A DNA stretch of 64,000 bases from Ganaspis brasiliensis (GCA_037103525.1 JAZKLR010000248.1:1287984-1351983), one strand, 5' to 3'; counted from the first letter of the stretch, positions 1 through 9,896 are shown. Translations and numbers: made by a program. The notes: a model not told the origin generated them from the letters alone.

Positions 1-2
1 AA

Positions 3-800
3 CCAGAGATTGAACAACGAATCATTGATAACGCAGACATTAACGAAGTTTTTAAAAATGCTATTAAAATCGAAAAAAGTCTTTTAGCTAAGCAGGCCTT
101 ACGACAACAAGGTAATCCTCTTAAAGTAAACCTATGCCAAATATGTAAAGACATGGGACACGAAGCATCAAATTGTCCCCTTTATAAAAAATGCACTATT
201 TGCAGTAAACCTGGGCATACTTCCCAAAACTGTACTAAAAAGGTACACGCTGTGGCTGTAGCAGTTACATGTCAAATATGTAATAAAACAAGTCACTCTG
301 CAAAAGATTGCCCGCAAATCGAATCTTGCCAGATTTGCCAACAAAAAGGGCATAATGCAAAAACTTGCCCTAAACCTATGAAAACTAACCTCACTTGCCA
401 ATACTGTGACAGATCGGGTCATACGGCCGACAGATGTTTTCAGTTGGGCAATAATTTCATGAGGCAACCAAATTCTCAAATAAGATGTAGTAAATGCCAA
501 GGTATTGGGCATGATGAAGCAAATTGTTATACAAGGCGTATTTGTTTATATTGCAAAAAGCCTGGACATTTAATAAGCGATTGTCACAAAAGAAAGTGGT
601 ATAATGAGAATTCGGGAAACTTCCGAACTCCCCAGTTACCCGTAGCAACTGGGGACAATTTTCGGAACAATTACCGAAACAATTATCAGAGACCCATGAA
701 CCAGAATGCCCGCCCATTCTTCCCCCACTCCGAACCGAAACAAACGGAACCCGAGATGAAGGAAGCAACAACAAACTTTTTAACAGAGTTGCTACCATAA
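3..800 (+). CDS. gag: Retroelement Gag, C-terminal part (seven CCHC zinc knuckles)
   Basis: The reading frame is open from base 3 to the TAA at 798-800, so the window cuts into Gag and its start lies upstream. Gag forms the particle core and packages the RNA. Seven CCHC zinc knuckles (C-x2-C-x4-H-x4-C) follow one another: CQICKDMGHEASNC, CTICSKPGHTSQNC, CQICNKTSHSAKDC, CQICQQKGHNAKTC, CQYCDRSGHTADRC, CSKCQGIGHDEANC and CLYCKKPGHLISDC. An Asn/Pro/Gln-rich tail follows. Retroelement nucleocapsids usually carry one or two knuckles, so seven is exceptional. The pol frame is -1 relative to gag and is open upstream of the gag stop (back to at least about 690), which fits a -1 ribosomal frameshift. 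I see no textbook slippery heptamer in the overlap; the T-run near 777-781 is the best candidate. No internal stops were seen. Confidence 0.9.
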   Translation, partial: PEIEQRIIDNADINEVFKNAIKIEKSLLAKQALRQQGNPLKVNLCQICKDMGHEASNCPLYKKCTICSKPGHTSQNCTKKVHAVAVAVTCQICNKTSHSAKDCPQIESCQICQQKGHNAKTCPKPMKTNLTCQYCDRSGHTADRCFQLGNNFMRQPNSQIRCSKCQGIGHDEANCYTRRICLYCKKPGHLISDCHKRKWYNENSGNFRTPQLPVATGDNFRNNYRNNYQRPMNQNARPFFPHSEPKQTEPEMKEATTNFLTELLP

Positions 801-823
801 AATTACCAGAAAAAGGTAATTTA

Positions 824-3800
824 ATGCCCTATTTAAATTTAGGGAATTCCACAACTGGTTCGCGACTAAATTTTCTGTTAGACACGGGTGCCGAAGTAAG
901 TATTTTAAAACAAAAGTCTGTCCATAGTGGACTAATTATTGATAATATGGATATTACGTATATAAAAGGAATTGATCCGGATATTATTCCTTCATTAGGT
1001 AGTGCAAAAATGATGTTATTAGGAAATGTTATTACCTTTGCCATTGTACCAGATACTACGGATTTAGATTATGAAGGAATAATTGGGTCGGACTATTTCA
1101 AGGGGTATGGTGTTTCGTTTGATTTCCGCCAGAAATGTATATATAATAAGAATGGAAGTCTACCTTTTTCCCAGAATAAAACTATAAATTTCGAGAATTT
1201 AATAGGTGGTATTAGAGATTGGAAATCAAAATCAATTGAACGAAATTTGCCGTATATTGATATTTTTCTCCCACCATCCGGTCAATTAGGTCAATTACTT
1301 ATTGATACCGGATCCGAGGTAAATTTAATTAAAGAAAGTATTTTACCCACCGAACTTGACATGGATAACTATACCTCTGTTTTGCTGAAAGGTATTGGCT
1401 ATGATAGGTATTTGACTTTAGGTTCCATCGAATTAACTGTTCATAATCATACTTCAAAATTTTATGTGATTCCTGACGAATTTGATATCCCTTGTGAAGG
1501 TATTTTAGGTTCCACTTACCTCACTGAAATCCAGGCATTAATCAATTTTGAAAAAAAAGAAATCCATATGGGTGATCTAATATCGAAACTAAACTTTTGT
1601 GAAATGACTACGGCCCAAAAACAAATGATTTGTAATGTTCCTAGAAATCTCCTCGATTATTCTATACAGGGTAATTACGAGGAAAATTTTGACAACATAT
1701 CAGACATTCAGGAGTTTTCCCAGTCCAATGATTTCAACCCCGGTTTCGATAATCCAACTTTCAATATTGCACTCCAGAAAGATTTGTCAAGTTTGACTGA
1801 AGAGTTGCACATTGAAGATTACACACCAGAGGATATCTCAGAGATTTGTGAGGATTTCCTTGAAACGAAAGCATGTTATCAGATTAATTCATCTAGTTCA
1901 GTTGATGTATCTGATTGTTTAAATCTAGATCATTTAAATTCGGAAGAAAGGGAGCATGTATCTAAATTAGTTAATGAGAATCATGATCTCTTTTATATGG
2001 AAGGACAACCTTTGCAAATGGCAACTTCTATATCACACCGAATTCCAACTACTGATGACGAACCTGTTAACATAAAGCAGTACAAAATTCCAGTATCCCT
2101 ACAGGATGAAGTTGAGAGACAGGTACAAGAAATGCTGAAAGATGGCATCATTAAGGATTCCTGTTCTCCCTACAATTCACCCTTGTGGATAGTGCCTAAG
2201 AAACTTGATTCTAGTGGCAAACAAAAATGGAGACTTGTATCTGACTTTCGTGCTTTAAATGAAAAGACAATTGCTGACCGTTATCCTATCCCTGATATAA
2301 ATCAATTTATTAATCAGATTGGTGGCCATAAATACTATACCACATTGGATCTAGCAAAAGGTTTCCTTCAAATTCCAATGGATCCTCAAGATGCTCATAA
2401 AACCGCTTTTAGCACTCCGTTCGGACATTACGAATATGTACGAATGACTTTTGGATTAAAAAACGCCCCTCCTACATTTCAAAGGTATATTGACAACACT
2501 TTTAAAGGCCTTCAAGGTAAAATAATATTCACTTTTATAGATGATGTTATTATCTTTGGAGATACTCTAGAAGAAATGGAGGAAAAACTCAAATTGGTAA
2601 TGGAACGTTTAAGACAAGCAAATCTTAAATTAAATCCAGACAAATGTGAATTTTTAAAAGATAAAGTAATTTATCTTGGTCACATTTTAAGCAGGGACGG
2701 AATCACCCTTGATCCAAACAAAATCACTGCTGTTATGAACTTTCCCCGTCCTAAGAATATTAAAAATATTCGACAGTTTTTAGGCTTGGCAGGATATTAC
2801 AGGAGGTTCATTCAAAACTTTTCTCAGTTATCTAAACCATTAAGTAGGTTATTGCAAAAGGATGTGGATTTTCTATGGGATGAAAAAACTGAGAAAGCAT
2901 TTTCTTTGCTTCGTGATGAGCTATGCAAATCACCCATCCTACAGTACCCTGATTTCTCCAAACCATTTGTAATAACAACTGATGCTTCCGGATATGCTAT
3001 AGGAGCTATCTTATCACAAGGTGAAATTGGAAAAGATTTACCTATTTCCTTTTTCTCTCGTGTACTTAGAGGTCCAGAATTAGCATATGAGGTTTATGAG
3101 AAAGAAGCTTTAGCCATGGTTGAAGCAGTTAAAAATTTCCGAGATTATATCTATGGAAAGAAATTAACAATCGTAACCGATCATAAACCTCTCACGTGGT
3201 TTAAAACAGCTGATTGCAATACTCGAGTGCAAAAGTGGAGATTTAAATTATCAGACTTTGATTATGAAGTCCTTTATAAGCCGGGCAAAATTAATCTTAA
3301 TGCCGATGCTTTATCAAGAAATCCAATTGAACCCATTGAGGAATTAGTGTGTAATGTTGTTACGCGTAAACAACTATTAAATAAAGCTAATCAACCTAAA
3401 GAATCTGAAAAAAATTCTAATAACTGTAGTACTGTTCCAATGAAAACAACTGAAAGCAATGAAGTACTAACCAAAATTTGCGAAATCCCTGATCTAGAAT
3501 CTTGTGAGTCCACTCAAAAGATGTCTACCGAGTATTCACAGACTCAAAAAGAAAATTTGAAAGTTCCTATTGGAAAAATCGATCAATTTAACAGTACAAA
3601 ACGCAATCGACCTAAAGTCAATTACAAGGAAATTGCATCTGAAGACGAAAATTCAAATACTTTAGTTGGCAATGATAACTTAGAATTTCCTTCTTATTTA
3701 CATGAAATTGGGGACAACATGTTTGATAGTAACAATAAACGTATAGTCTCAGATTTTTCATCTTCTTTAAGTCTAAATGAATCAAATTACTCAGATCCTA

Positions 3801-5425
3801 ATCCCCAAGCGAAATCCCGAAAATCGAAAATGAAAACCGATGAAGGAAGCTCGGAAATTTCCTCATCTGATAAGTCGACCGAAGAATCAAAAATCTCTGA
3901 AAAGCATTCTAGGTCATCCACTAGCACCAAAGATAATAAGTTTGTTGAAGTCAAAGATATGATTCAATCCATTCCTACCAATGTCCTTTATTTTGTTTCT
4001 CAAAATGGTAGTCCGTGCGATTTAGGTGCTAACAAATTATTAGAAGCAGGAAAGATCGAGTCAAATGTTAATTTAGATTATTTGTCTGTAAATAGTTTCA
4101 GAAGAAGTAATAAAACTTATCTCTTTTCTCTCTGTATTAAACGTGATAATTCAGAGTCTCTTCAAATTGTTAAAGAAAACATTTTCAAAACAATAAAAAA
4201 ATTAAAGGAGATTTTGCTAGAAAAATCAATTAAAGAAATTAGCATTGCAAAAAGTGAATTTGTAGAGGGATTGCCTTGGTTTGAAGTTTTAGAGATTTTG
4301 AGAATAGTGTTTTCCGAAATTGAGGTTAAGGTTCTAATCTGTAAAGGTACATTACAATTCGTTGATGTAAAAGACAGAGATAGAATTTTTGACGAATTTC
4401 ATACTTTGCCAATAGGAGGACATAGGGGAGTTTCAAAAACTTTTAATAGAATTAGACCATTATACTATTGGCCAAATTTGAAAGATGACATTCAAAGAAG
4501 AATCCAGCAATGTATAGGTTGTCAATTGAAGAAATTGGTTCGTTTAAAAACTAAACAACCAATGGTCATTACTGATACTCCTGGAATGGTTTTTGACAAA
4601 ATCGCTCTTGATATAGTAGGTCCTCTCACAAAAACAAAAAATGGTAACGAATACATTCTCACCATGCAAGACCAATTGTCAAAATTTTGCTTAGCTGTCC
4701 CACTCAAGGAAACCTCCTCTATCGCCATCGCCGATGCATTCATTAAACGATTTATTTGCACCTTTGGAGCCCCTCGAGTAGTTCTGACTGATCAAGGAAG
4801 GAATTTCCTTAGTCAATTAATGACAAGAGTTTCGAAACGTTTCAAAATCAAAAAGATCAGAACTACTGCCTTTCATCCTCAGTCAAACGGATCTTTAGAA
4901 CGTTCCCATCACTCTCTTGGCGAATTCCTTAAGCATTATACAAATGCTGACAACGAATGGGATGAATGGGTCGATATAGCTATGTTGAATTATAACACTT
5001 GCGTTTCTGAATCCACTAAACACACCCCTTTTGAAATTGTGTTTGGCAGGTTAGCTAGGTTACCGTCAGGGGAACCTCTGAGAGATAGTGACATGGCTCC
5101 TACTTACAAAGGATACTTAATAGATTTAGTTACACGTCTAACCGGTATCAGACGTTTAGTATATGATAATTTAGTTAGTTCCAAGGAACGCTCTAAGAAA
5201 TACTATGATAAAAACTTAAATCCTAGGAACTTTAGGGTGGGAGATTATGTGTTCCTCCTGAAGGGTCCAAAGCCAAAAAAGTTTGGTGATCATTATACTG
5301 GTCCCCACAAAATCCTAGAAATCATTGGAAAGACAAATGTCAAAATTAGTAACGGAAAGTCTAGCAAAATTGTTCATATGAATAGACTAAGAATATCCCA
5401 TCTTAATCCTAAACCATCCAAATAA
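824..5425 (+). CDS. pol: Ty3/gypsy Pol polyprotein with two protease domains
   Basis: An uninterrupted 1533-residue polyprotein counted from the ATG at 824; the real product probably enters by -1 frameshift from gag. Domains in order: retropepsin 1 (LLDTGAEVS, Asp about 20; GIIGSDYF near 88); retropepsin 2 (LLIDTGSEVN, Asp about 161; GILGSTYL near 228); reverse transcriptase (TTLDLAKGF; catalytic FIDDV about 572); RNase H (TTDASGYAIG about 718); a Ser/Lys/Glu-rich linker of about 300 residues (about 840-1150); integrase zinc-binding HHCC (GGHRG about 1199, CIGCQ); integrase core with LDIVGP (Asp about 1262), LTDQG (Asp about 1322) and Glu about 1359, exactly 35 residues between the last two; and a C-terminal GPY-type module (HYTGPHK). 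The order RT-RH-IN and the RT motifs place it in Ty3/gypsy (Metaviridae), near the insect errantivirus and 17.6 type. The tandem retropepsins and the long linker are unusual. The lack of stops suggests a recent insertion. Confidence 0.95.
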   Translation: MPYLNLGNSTTGSRLNFLLDTGAEVSILKQKSVHSGLIIDNMDITYIKGIDPDIIPSLGSAKMMLLGNVITFAIVPDTTDLDYEGIIGSDYFKGYGVSFDFRQKCIYNKNGSLPFSQNKTINFENLIGGIRDWKSKSIERNLPYIDIFLPPSGQLGQLLIDTGSEVNLIKESILPTELDMDNYTSVLLKGIGYDRYLTLGSIELTVHNHTSKFYVIPDEFDIPCEGILGSTYLTEIQALINFEKKEIHMGDLISKLNFCEMTTAQKQMICNVPRNLLDYSIQGNYEENFDNISDIQEFSQSNDFNPGFDNPTFNIALQKDLSSLTEELHIEDYTPEDISEICEDFLETKACYQINSSSSVDVSDCLNLDHLNSEEREHVSKLVNENHDLFYMEGQPLQMATSISHRIPTTDDEPVNIKQYKIPVSLQDEVERQVQEMLKDGIIKDSCSPYNSPLWIVPKKLDSSGKQKWRLVSDFRALNEKTIADRYPIPDINQFINQIGGHKYYTTLDLAKGFLQIPMDPQDAHKTAFSTPFGHYEYVRMTFGLKNAPPTFQRYIDNTFKGLQGKIIFTFIDDVIIFGDTLEEMEEKLKLVMERLRQANLKLNPDKCEFLKDKVIYLGHILSRDGITLDPNKITAVMNFPRPKNIKNIRQFLGLAGYYRRFIQNFSQLSKPLSRLLQKDVDFLWDEKTEKAFSLLRDELCKSPILQYPDFSKPFVITTDASGYAIGAILSQGEIGKDLPISFFSRVLRGPELAYEVYEKEALAMVEAVKNFRDYIYGKKLTIVTDHKPLTWFKTADCNTRVQKWRFKLSDFDYEVLYKPGKINLNADALSRNPIEPIEELVCNVVTRKQLLNKANQPKESEKNSNNCSTVPMKTTESNEVLTKICEIPDLESCESTQKMSTEYSQTQKENLKVPIGKIDQFNSTKRNRPKVNYKEIASEDENSNTLVGNDNLEFPSYLHEIGDNMFDSNNKRIVSDFSSSLSLNESNYSDPNPQAKSRKSKMKTDEGSSEISSSDKSTEESKISEKHSRSSTSTKDNKFVEVKDMIQSIPTNVLYFVSQNGSPCDLGANKLLEAGKIESNVNLDYLSVNSFRRSNKTYLFSLCIKRDNSESLQIVKENIFKTIKKLKEILLEKSIKEISIAKSEFVEGLPWFEVLEILRIVFSEIEVKVLICKGTLQFVDVKDRDRIFDEFHTLPIGGHRGVSKTFNRIRPLYYWPNLKDDIQRRIQQCIGCQLKKLVRLKTKQPMVITDTPGMVFDKIALDIVGPLTKTKNGNEYILTMQDQLSKFCLAVPLKETSSIAIADAFIKRFICTFGAPRVVLTDQGRNFLSQLMTRVSKRFKIKKIRTTAFHPQSNGSLERSHHSLGEFLKHYTNADNEWDEWVDIAMLNYNTCVSESTKHTPFEIVFGRLARLPSGEPLRDSDMAPTYKGYLIDLVTRLTGIRRLVYDNLVSSKERSKKYYDKNLNPRNFRVGDYVFLLKGPKPKKFGDHYTGPHKILEIIGKTNVKISNGKSSKIVHMNRLRISHLNPKPSK

Positions 5426-5436
5426 AAATTTGAATT

Positions 5437-5451
5437 GCTATTATTTTTCAG
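5437..5451 (+). promoter_or_regulatory. Probable 3' splice site for spliced env mRNA
   Basis: A pyrimidine-rich stretch ending in TTTTTCAG (AG at 5450-5451) lies just after the pol stop and just before the env start codon at 5475. Errantiviruses express Env from a spliced subgenomic RNA, so this is the expected place for the acceptor. After it comes first a five-codon upstream ORF (ATG 5468, stop within 15 bases) and then the in-frame env ATG. The donor would be in the unseen 5' leader or gag. Confidence 0.55.
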
Positions 5452-5474
5452 ATTGGAAAAGGAAACCATGGGAA

Positions 5475-7475
5475 ATGAATAAATCTAAAATTGGTTTTGT
5501 TCTGTTACAGAAAATGATTCTAAACTTGATTGTCTTTGTCACTCTATGCTCTACAACGTTTGGGTTAATAGGATTTGATTGTGGATCCCGACAGCTCAAT
5601 GTTACTACTTTGAATCTACTTCACGTGGGAGATTGCGATCTTCCAGAACCATCTACAAACATCTCGGAAAAATATGTACAGCTGTTACAGGCTACTGATT
5701 ATCTGGACCTGATGGTCCAGCAATGTAAAGTAGAGATTAGTCGTTTAATATTTCATTGTGGAATGTTTTCGCACGTCTCGACTGTTAGAGGCGGTTTCAA
5801 CTCCTATATCATGGAAACTAGTAAACAGGCTTGCGAAGGCGCTCACTTGCATGGGTCGATTAATATTTATAATGTTCATGTAATGCAAGGCCTTAAAATC
5901 AATAACACTGTAAGTCACGGAGTGACACTAGCCGGAAGTGATGATATGAAAGGTAGTTGTAGTGGAGCTGGTTATTCTGATCCGTTCGGAACCTGGAAAG
6001 ATGTTGTGGTACAAGCTACTGTTACTGTAACACTTACCGAACAACTTGCTAGAGTCAGAACGAGTTCGGATACTATCCATTTGCGTTCGGGAACGGTATG
6101 CCCCCTTTCCAGTGGCAGTTGTATTGACCAGGAGGGAGGGTACACTTTTTGGAATCAATTACCAGTAGATTCTTGTAATTTTAATCGATTTGGAATTCTG
6201 TATGAGGGTAAAGCCGATAAAATTGTAGACACTGATAGTGAAAATTCTCAGACTGTTTATTCAGTCTCGACAACTGATTTAACCTTTGCACTTGCCGCGA
6301 GGGGAAGACAGTCGGTTTGTGGCTATGTAATTACGAAAACTGAACATCCCAAACTATTCATTTTTGAAACTCAGAAGGGAGATACATTCGCAACAAATAA
6401 AAAAGTATCAGGATCTAACATGGATATCTTTGCTTATATAAATTCTAAATTTGTGTATGTAGAGAAGCATGTTCGAACCCAAATGACTTCTTTATATAGA
6501 AATGTACTTACCCAAAAATGCTTGCTGGAGAAGCAAACTTTGAAAAATGCTTTGTCTTTAGCCACTCAAGCTCCTGATGAATTTGCTTATGATGTTATGA
6601 AGGGACCGGGATATATGTCCGTAATTGCAGGTGAGGTGGTACATATTGTGAAATGTGTTCCAGTGGAAGTGAAGGTCCAGGTCAAGGAGGTTTGTTATAG
6701 TGAACTTCCAGTCTCAAGGAATAATCAAACATTCTTCCTAACACCCAGAACTCATCTCCTAAAGAAACAGGGTACTGAGGTTAAATGCAGTACATTGCTC
6801 CCTGTTATGTATGAAATAGGAAATTCTTGGTACAGTTTAACACCAAAGGCTGTCAAAACTACAAAACCTGATGATTTAAAACCTGAAGAAGTTGGAGTTT
6901 GGACCTACCAAAGTCCCGGATCCTTGGCCACTAGCGGAATATATTCAGAAATGGACATCGAAGAATTAAGAGAAAGAATTATGTTCCCCATAGAGAAGCC
7001 TGCCATGATCAACGATCTCGCTATGGAAATGAAGGGTTATACGGTGCTTAATGCTGATGGTTCCGTTATGAAACTCTTCAATGACAATGTAGTCGACAAA
7101 CTGGTAGAAAGTACATGGGGAAGGATATGGGGAAAAATGATCACCTTTGGAACCTTTAGTGCTGGAGTGATAGCTATCCTAACTATCTTTCATTTAATCA
7201 AACTTGTGGTAGATACTGTTATACACGGATATGCTTTACATTCTGTATATGGATGGTCTGTCCATATTATTGGAGCACTTTGGGGTTCTTTAACTTTCCT
7301 ATTGATGCACATCGCTGATGAACCACCTAACCAAAACCAACAAGACCAACATCCTCTAACAGAAGTCGCCGTTGAGAGACAAGAAGCCGCACCAGTCGTA
7401 GTTGATGTAGCTACTACACAACTGAAACCAGAAGCAAGTGCACCTGAGCAAAATAGTCTGTATCCCATGGTCTAG
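5475..7475 (+). CDS. env: Retroelement envelope glycoprotein, chuvirus-glycoprotein-like
   Basis: An open frame of 666 residues from the ATG at 5475; it is open from 5430 but has no earlier in-frame ATG. It encodes a class I-type membrane glycoprotein layout: an N-terminal signal sequence (hydrophobic VLLQKMILNLIVFVTLC region), a cysteine-rich ectodomain with several N-glycosylation sequons (NVT, NIS, NNT, NQT), a long hydrophobic membrane segment near residues 555-585, a second hydrophobic stretch and a hydrophilic Gln/Pro/Glu-rich tail. The spacing of conserved motifs (a CSGxGY..DPxGTW block near residues 160-175 and a CID..GGYTFW block near 218-230) reminds me of glycoproteins of chuviruses (Jingchuvirales), and not of the baculovirus F-like Env of classical gypsy. 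Chuvirus-like glycoproteins are known in insect BEL/Pao retroelements; here it follows a gypsy pol. That it is an Env is firm; the chuvirus affinity is from recall and was not tested by alignment. Confidence 0.85.
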   Translation: MNKSKIGFVLLQKMILNLIVFVTLCSTTFGLIGFDCGSRQLNVTTLNLLHVGDCDLPEPSTNISEKYVQLLQATDYLDLMVQQCKVEISRLIFHCGMFSHVSTVRGGFNSYIMETSKQACEGAHLHGSINIYNVHVMQGLKINNTVSHGVTLAGSDDMKGSCSGAGYSDPFGTWKDVVVQATVTVTLTEQLARVRTSSDTIHLRSGTVCPLSSGSCIDQEGGYTFWNQLPVDSCNFNRFGILYEGKADKIVDTDSENSQTVYSVSTTDLTFALAARGRQSVCGYVITKTEHPKLFIFETQKGDTFATNKKVSGSNMDIFAYINSKFVYVEKHVRTQMTSLYRNVLTQKCLLEKQTLKNALSLATQAPDEFAYDVMKGPGYMSVIAGEVVHIVKCVPVEVKVQVKEVCYSELPVSRNNQTFFLTPRTHLLKKQGTEVKCSTLLPVMYEIGNSWYSLTPKAVKTTKPDDLKPEEVGVWTYQSPGSLATSGIYSEMDIEELRERIMFPIEKPAMINDLAMEMKGYTVLNADGSVMKLFNDNVVDKLVESTWGRIWGKMITFGTFSAGVIAILTIFHLIKLVVDTVIHGYALHSVYGWSVHIIGALWGSLTFLLMHIADEPPNQNQQDQHPLTEVAVERQEAAPVVVDVATTQLKPEASAPEQNSLYPMV

Positions 7476-9031
7476 TTTCACAGTATGGATCTACTCCCTA
7501 AAAATTGCAGATTTTCTTATTCCCTGAAATTAACACATAAGTAAACAAAAATGAATGGTAGTTCCTAATGCAAGTTGCCATAAAGCCGACTTTTTCTCTT
7601 TTCTCAGTACAGAGGTATGGTAACTGTTTTCATTTACACTCACCAGTAACCATTTCACGATGGGGGTGTAACGTCGTCTGAAAAATAGAAAAAGGAAGTA
7701 TATAAATATCTAAAATATAAATAAAATCATAAAATTTTAAAAAAAAGAACCTTAGAAACGGGGATGTTTTTAGACTGCAGAAATATCTCAAATTTATGAG
7801 TTATTTCCGCTTAAGATATTTCCTCTCTTGGAAATTTCAAAAACAGCGCTTTTAAAAAAAAATCAATATTTGCTCTCACCAGAACCATATCTACAGTTTG
7901 AGTGAAAATGTATCTTCGTGTTTATGGTTGTTTTCTCCATTTTTCTAAACAACTATAGATACGAAGGCTGAAAAACTCATAAACGAATCGGTTTATGAAG
8001 ATTCGACTAAAAGTTTAAATAAGATAAAAATCGGCCGTGCGCCGCACAAAAGACGCTCGGAGCCTAATCCCCAAATAATGCGTGTTTAAGTGATCCTTGA
8101 GTGTGCTCTCCGCCCGGGTCTTACCTTGAAAATGAAATAACAATGAATGGCGCGCTCGCTATAGAAAAATTTACAGAGTAAGTATTTTTAAACTACTCTG
8201 TAAATTCCACTAATTTAGAAATATTAAATTAGTAATTTAGAAAATTAGAAAATAATTGATTTGAAAATTAAAGCGATTATTTAACTAATATTTGATTATT
8301 TGATCAGATGTTTGGTGTTAATATTCAGATGTATAACATTATAATATTCTAATATTCAGATTATAATATTCTAAAGATTTAATTTACAATATTCAAACAT
8401 TTGTTTAATAATATTCTAATATTTAGTTTATAGTATTCAGATGTTAAATATCATAATATTCTAATATTCAGGTTATAATACCCAAATTTTGAGGTTAATA
8501 AATTTTAAATACTAATTACAATAATATTGATAGGTTATATTAGTGAAATTGTTCAGATAAAAATTGGTATTATTATTAAAAACCGAAATATTATGTTAAA
8601 ATTTCAAACTAATTGAAAATAACGATTTAACCTAGAAAAACTGAAAATTTTAGTTTAGGAATAGTTTATATATATATAAAATAACATTTATTGTAAAATA
8701 GTATTGTTTAAAATTCGGTTGTCAATAACATTTAGAAATTACAAAATCAAAGCTCTGGAGGCACAAGTGGCGGCATCGGTTATTCAAACGTAAAACCGCT
8801 ATACTCCCACTATCTTAGGGGACGGAAAATGGGCAGTACTGGCCCTTTTGTTCCTCTCCACTTCCTTGTCGAAATTAGCCCCTTCTCCCCGAAAATTAGC
8901 TCGACGCCTCCACTACTTCCTATATCCCGTTTTTCCTACCCCAAGAGCTACTCTCCACGATTTCCAAAAATCACTCTTTTCTGAGACTCCACCAAATCAA
9001 GTCGCGATTTATCCGACTTCTAGGAAGTCAT

Positions 9032-9290
9032 CCAAGTTCCGAATTTCTCCAAATATCTGTGTTTTATCCGTATTCCAAATATCTGTGTTTTATCCGTATT
9101 CTAAATATCCGTGTTTTATCCAAGTTCCGAATTTCTCCAAATATCTGTGTTTTATCCGTATTCTAAATATCCGTGTTTCATCCAAGTTCCGAATTTCTCC
9201 AAATATCTGTGTTTTATCCGTATTCTAAATATCCGTGTTTCATCCAAGTTCCGAATTTCTTCAAAATATCTGTTTTTTTTATCCTTGTTC
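9032..9290 (+). repeat. 62-bp tandem repeat inside the LTR
   Basis: Units starting with CCAAGTTCCGAATTTCTCC recur at about 9032, 9120, 9182 and 9244. The last three are spaced exactly 62 bp. The first is 88 bp from the second because a 26-bp sub-unit (ATCCGTATTC-type) is duplicated. Copies are nearly identical, so the array is young. Tandem arrays inside LTRs often mark enhancer or insulator blocks; that function is inference here. Confidence 0.9.
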
Positions 9291-9896
9291 CAATTTCCTG
9301 TGTTTTATCTGTGTTCTAAATTTCGAATTTCCTGGACGTCCCAATTGTAAATTAATCGCCCCAAAAATCTAAGAAACTATTTCCAACTACAATAAAATAA
9401 CTAAGAGTTATATTGAGTCCTGGACCAATTCTCGCCACTTTTGCCACCAACTTCAAAAATCAATTTATCGACTCAACTGTAAGAATCAACAAAAGAAATC
9501 AAAAGTAAGTGAATAAAAATTATAAATTTGAAAAATTAATTCTATGTTTAATGAAAAATGAGAGAATTATTGGTTTATTTTTAATGGAAATTTCTTTATT
9601 TATTGTTGATTAAATGTTTTTCAAATGAAACTAAATGACATATTGATGATTTCCAATATTTCTCTTATTTCAATTTGTATTTATTGTGTGTCTTTTTAAA
9701 GAAACATATGGGACCAAATTAATGGTTTATGTTTCTTTCCTATTTTATTCCTTTCCTAAAATTAGCTAGGAGAAATTTAGATATGGGTCCGCGAAGTATG
9801 CAAGTGACCCCTACGGGAAAATAATTTAGAATTCCTTACTAATTCCAAAATAAAACCTAAAATTTTCCTTACCTTGATTAAAATCTCTCAAATCGA

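Noticed and set aside
8848..9350. Open frames of 126 and 79 codons rich in YPSSKF/SKYLCF repeats
   Set aside because: They are produced by the 62-bp tandem repeat in the LTR and overlap in different frames; composition is repeat-driven.
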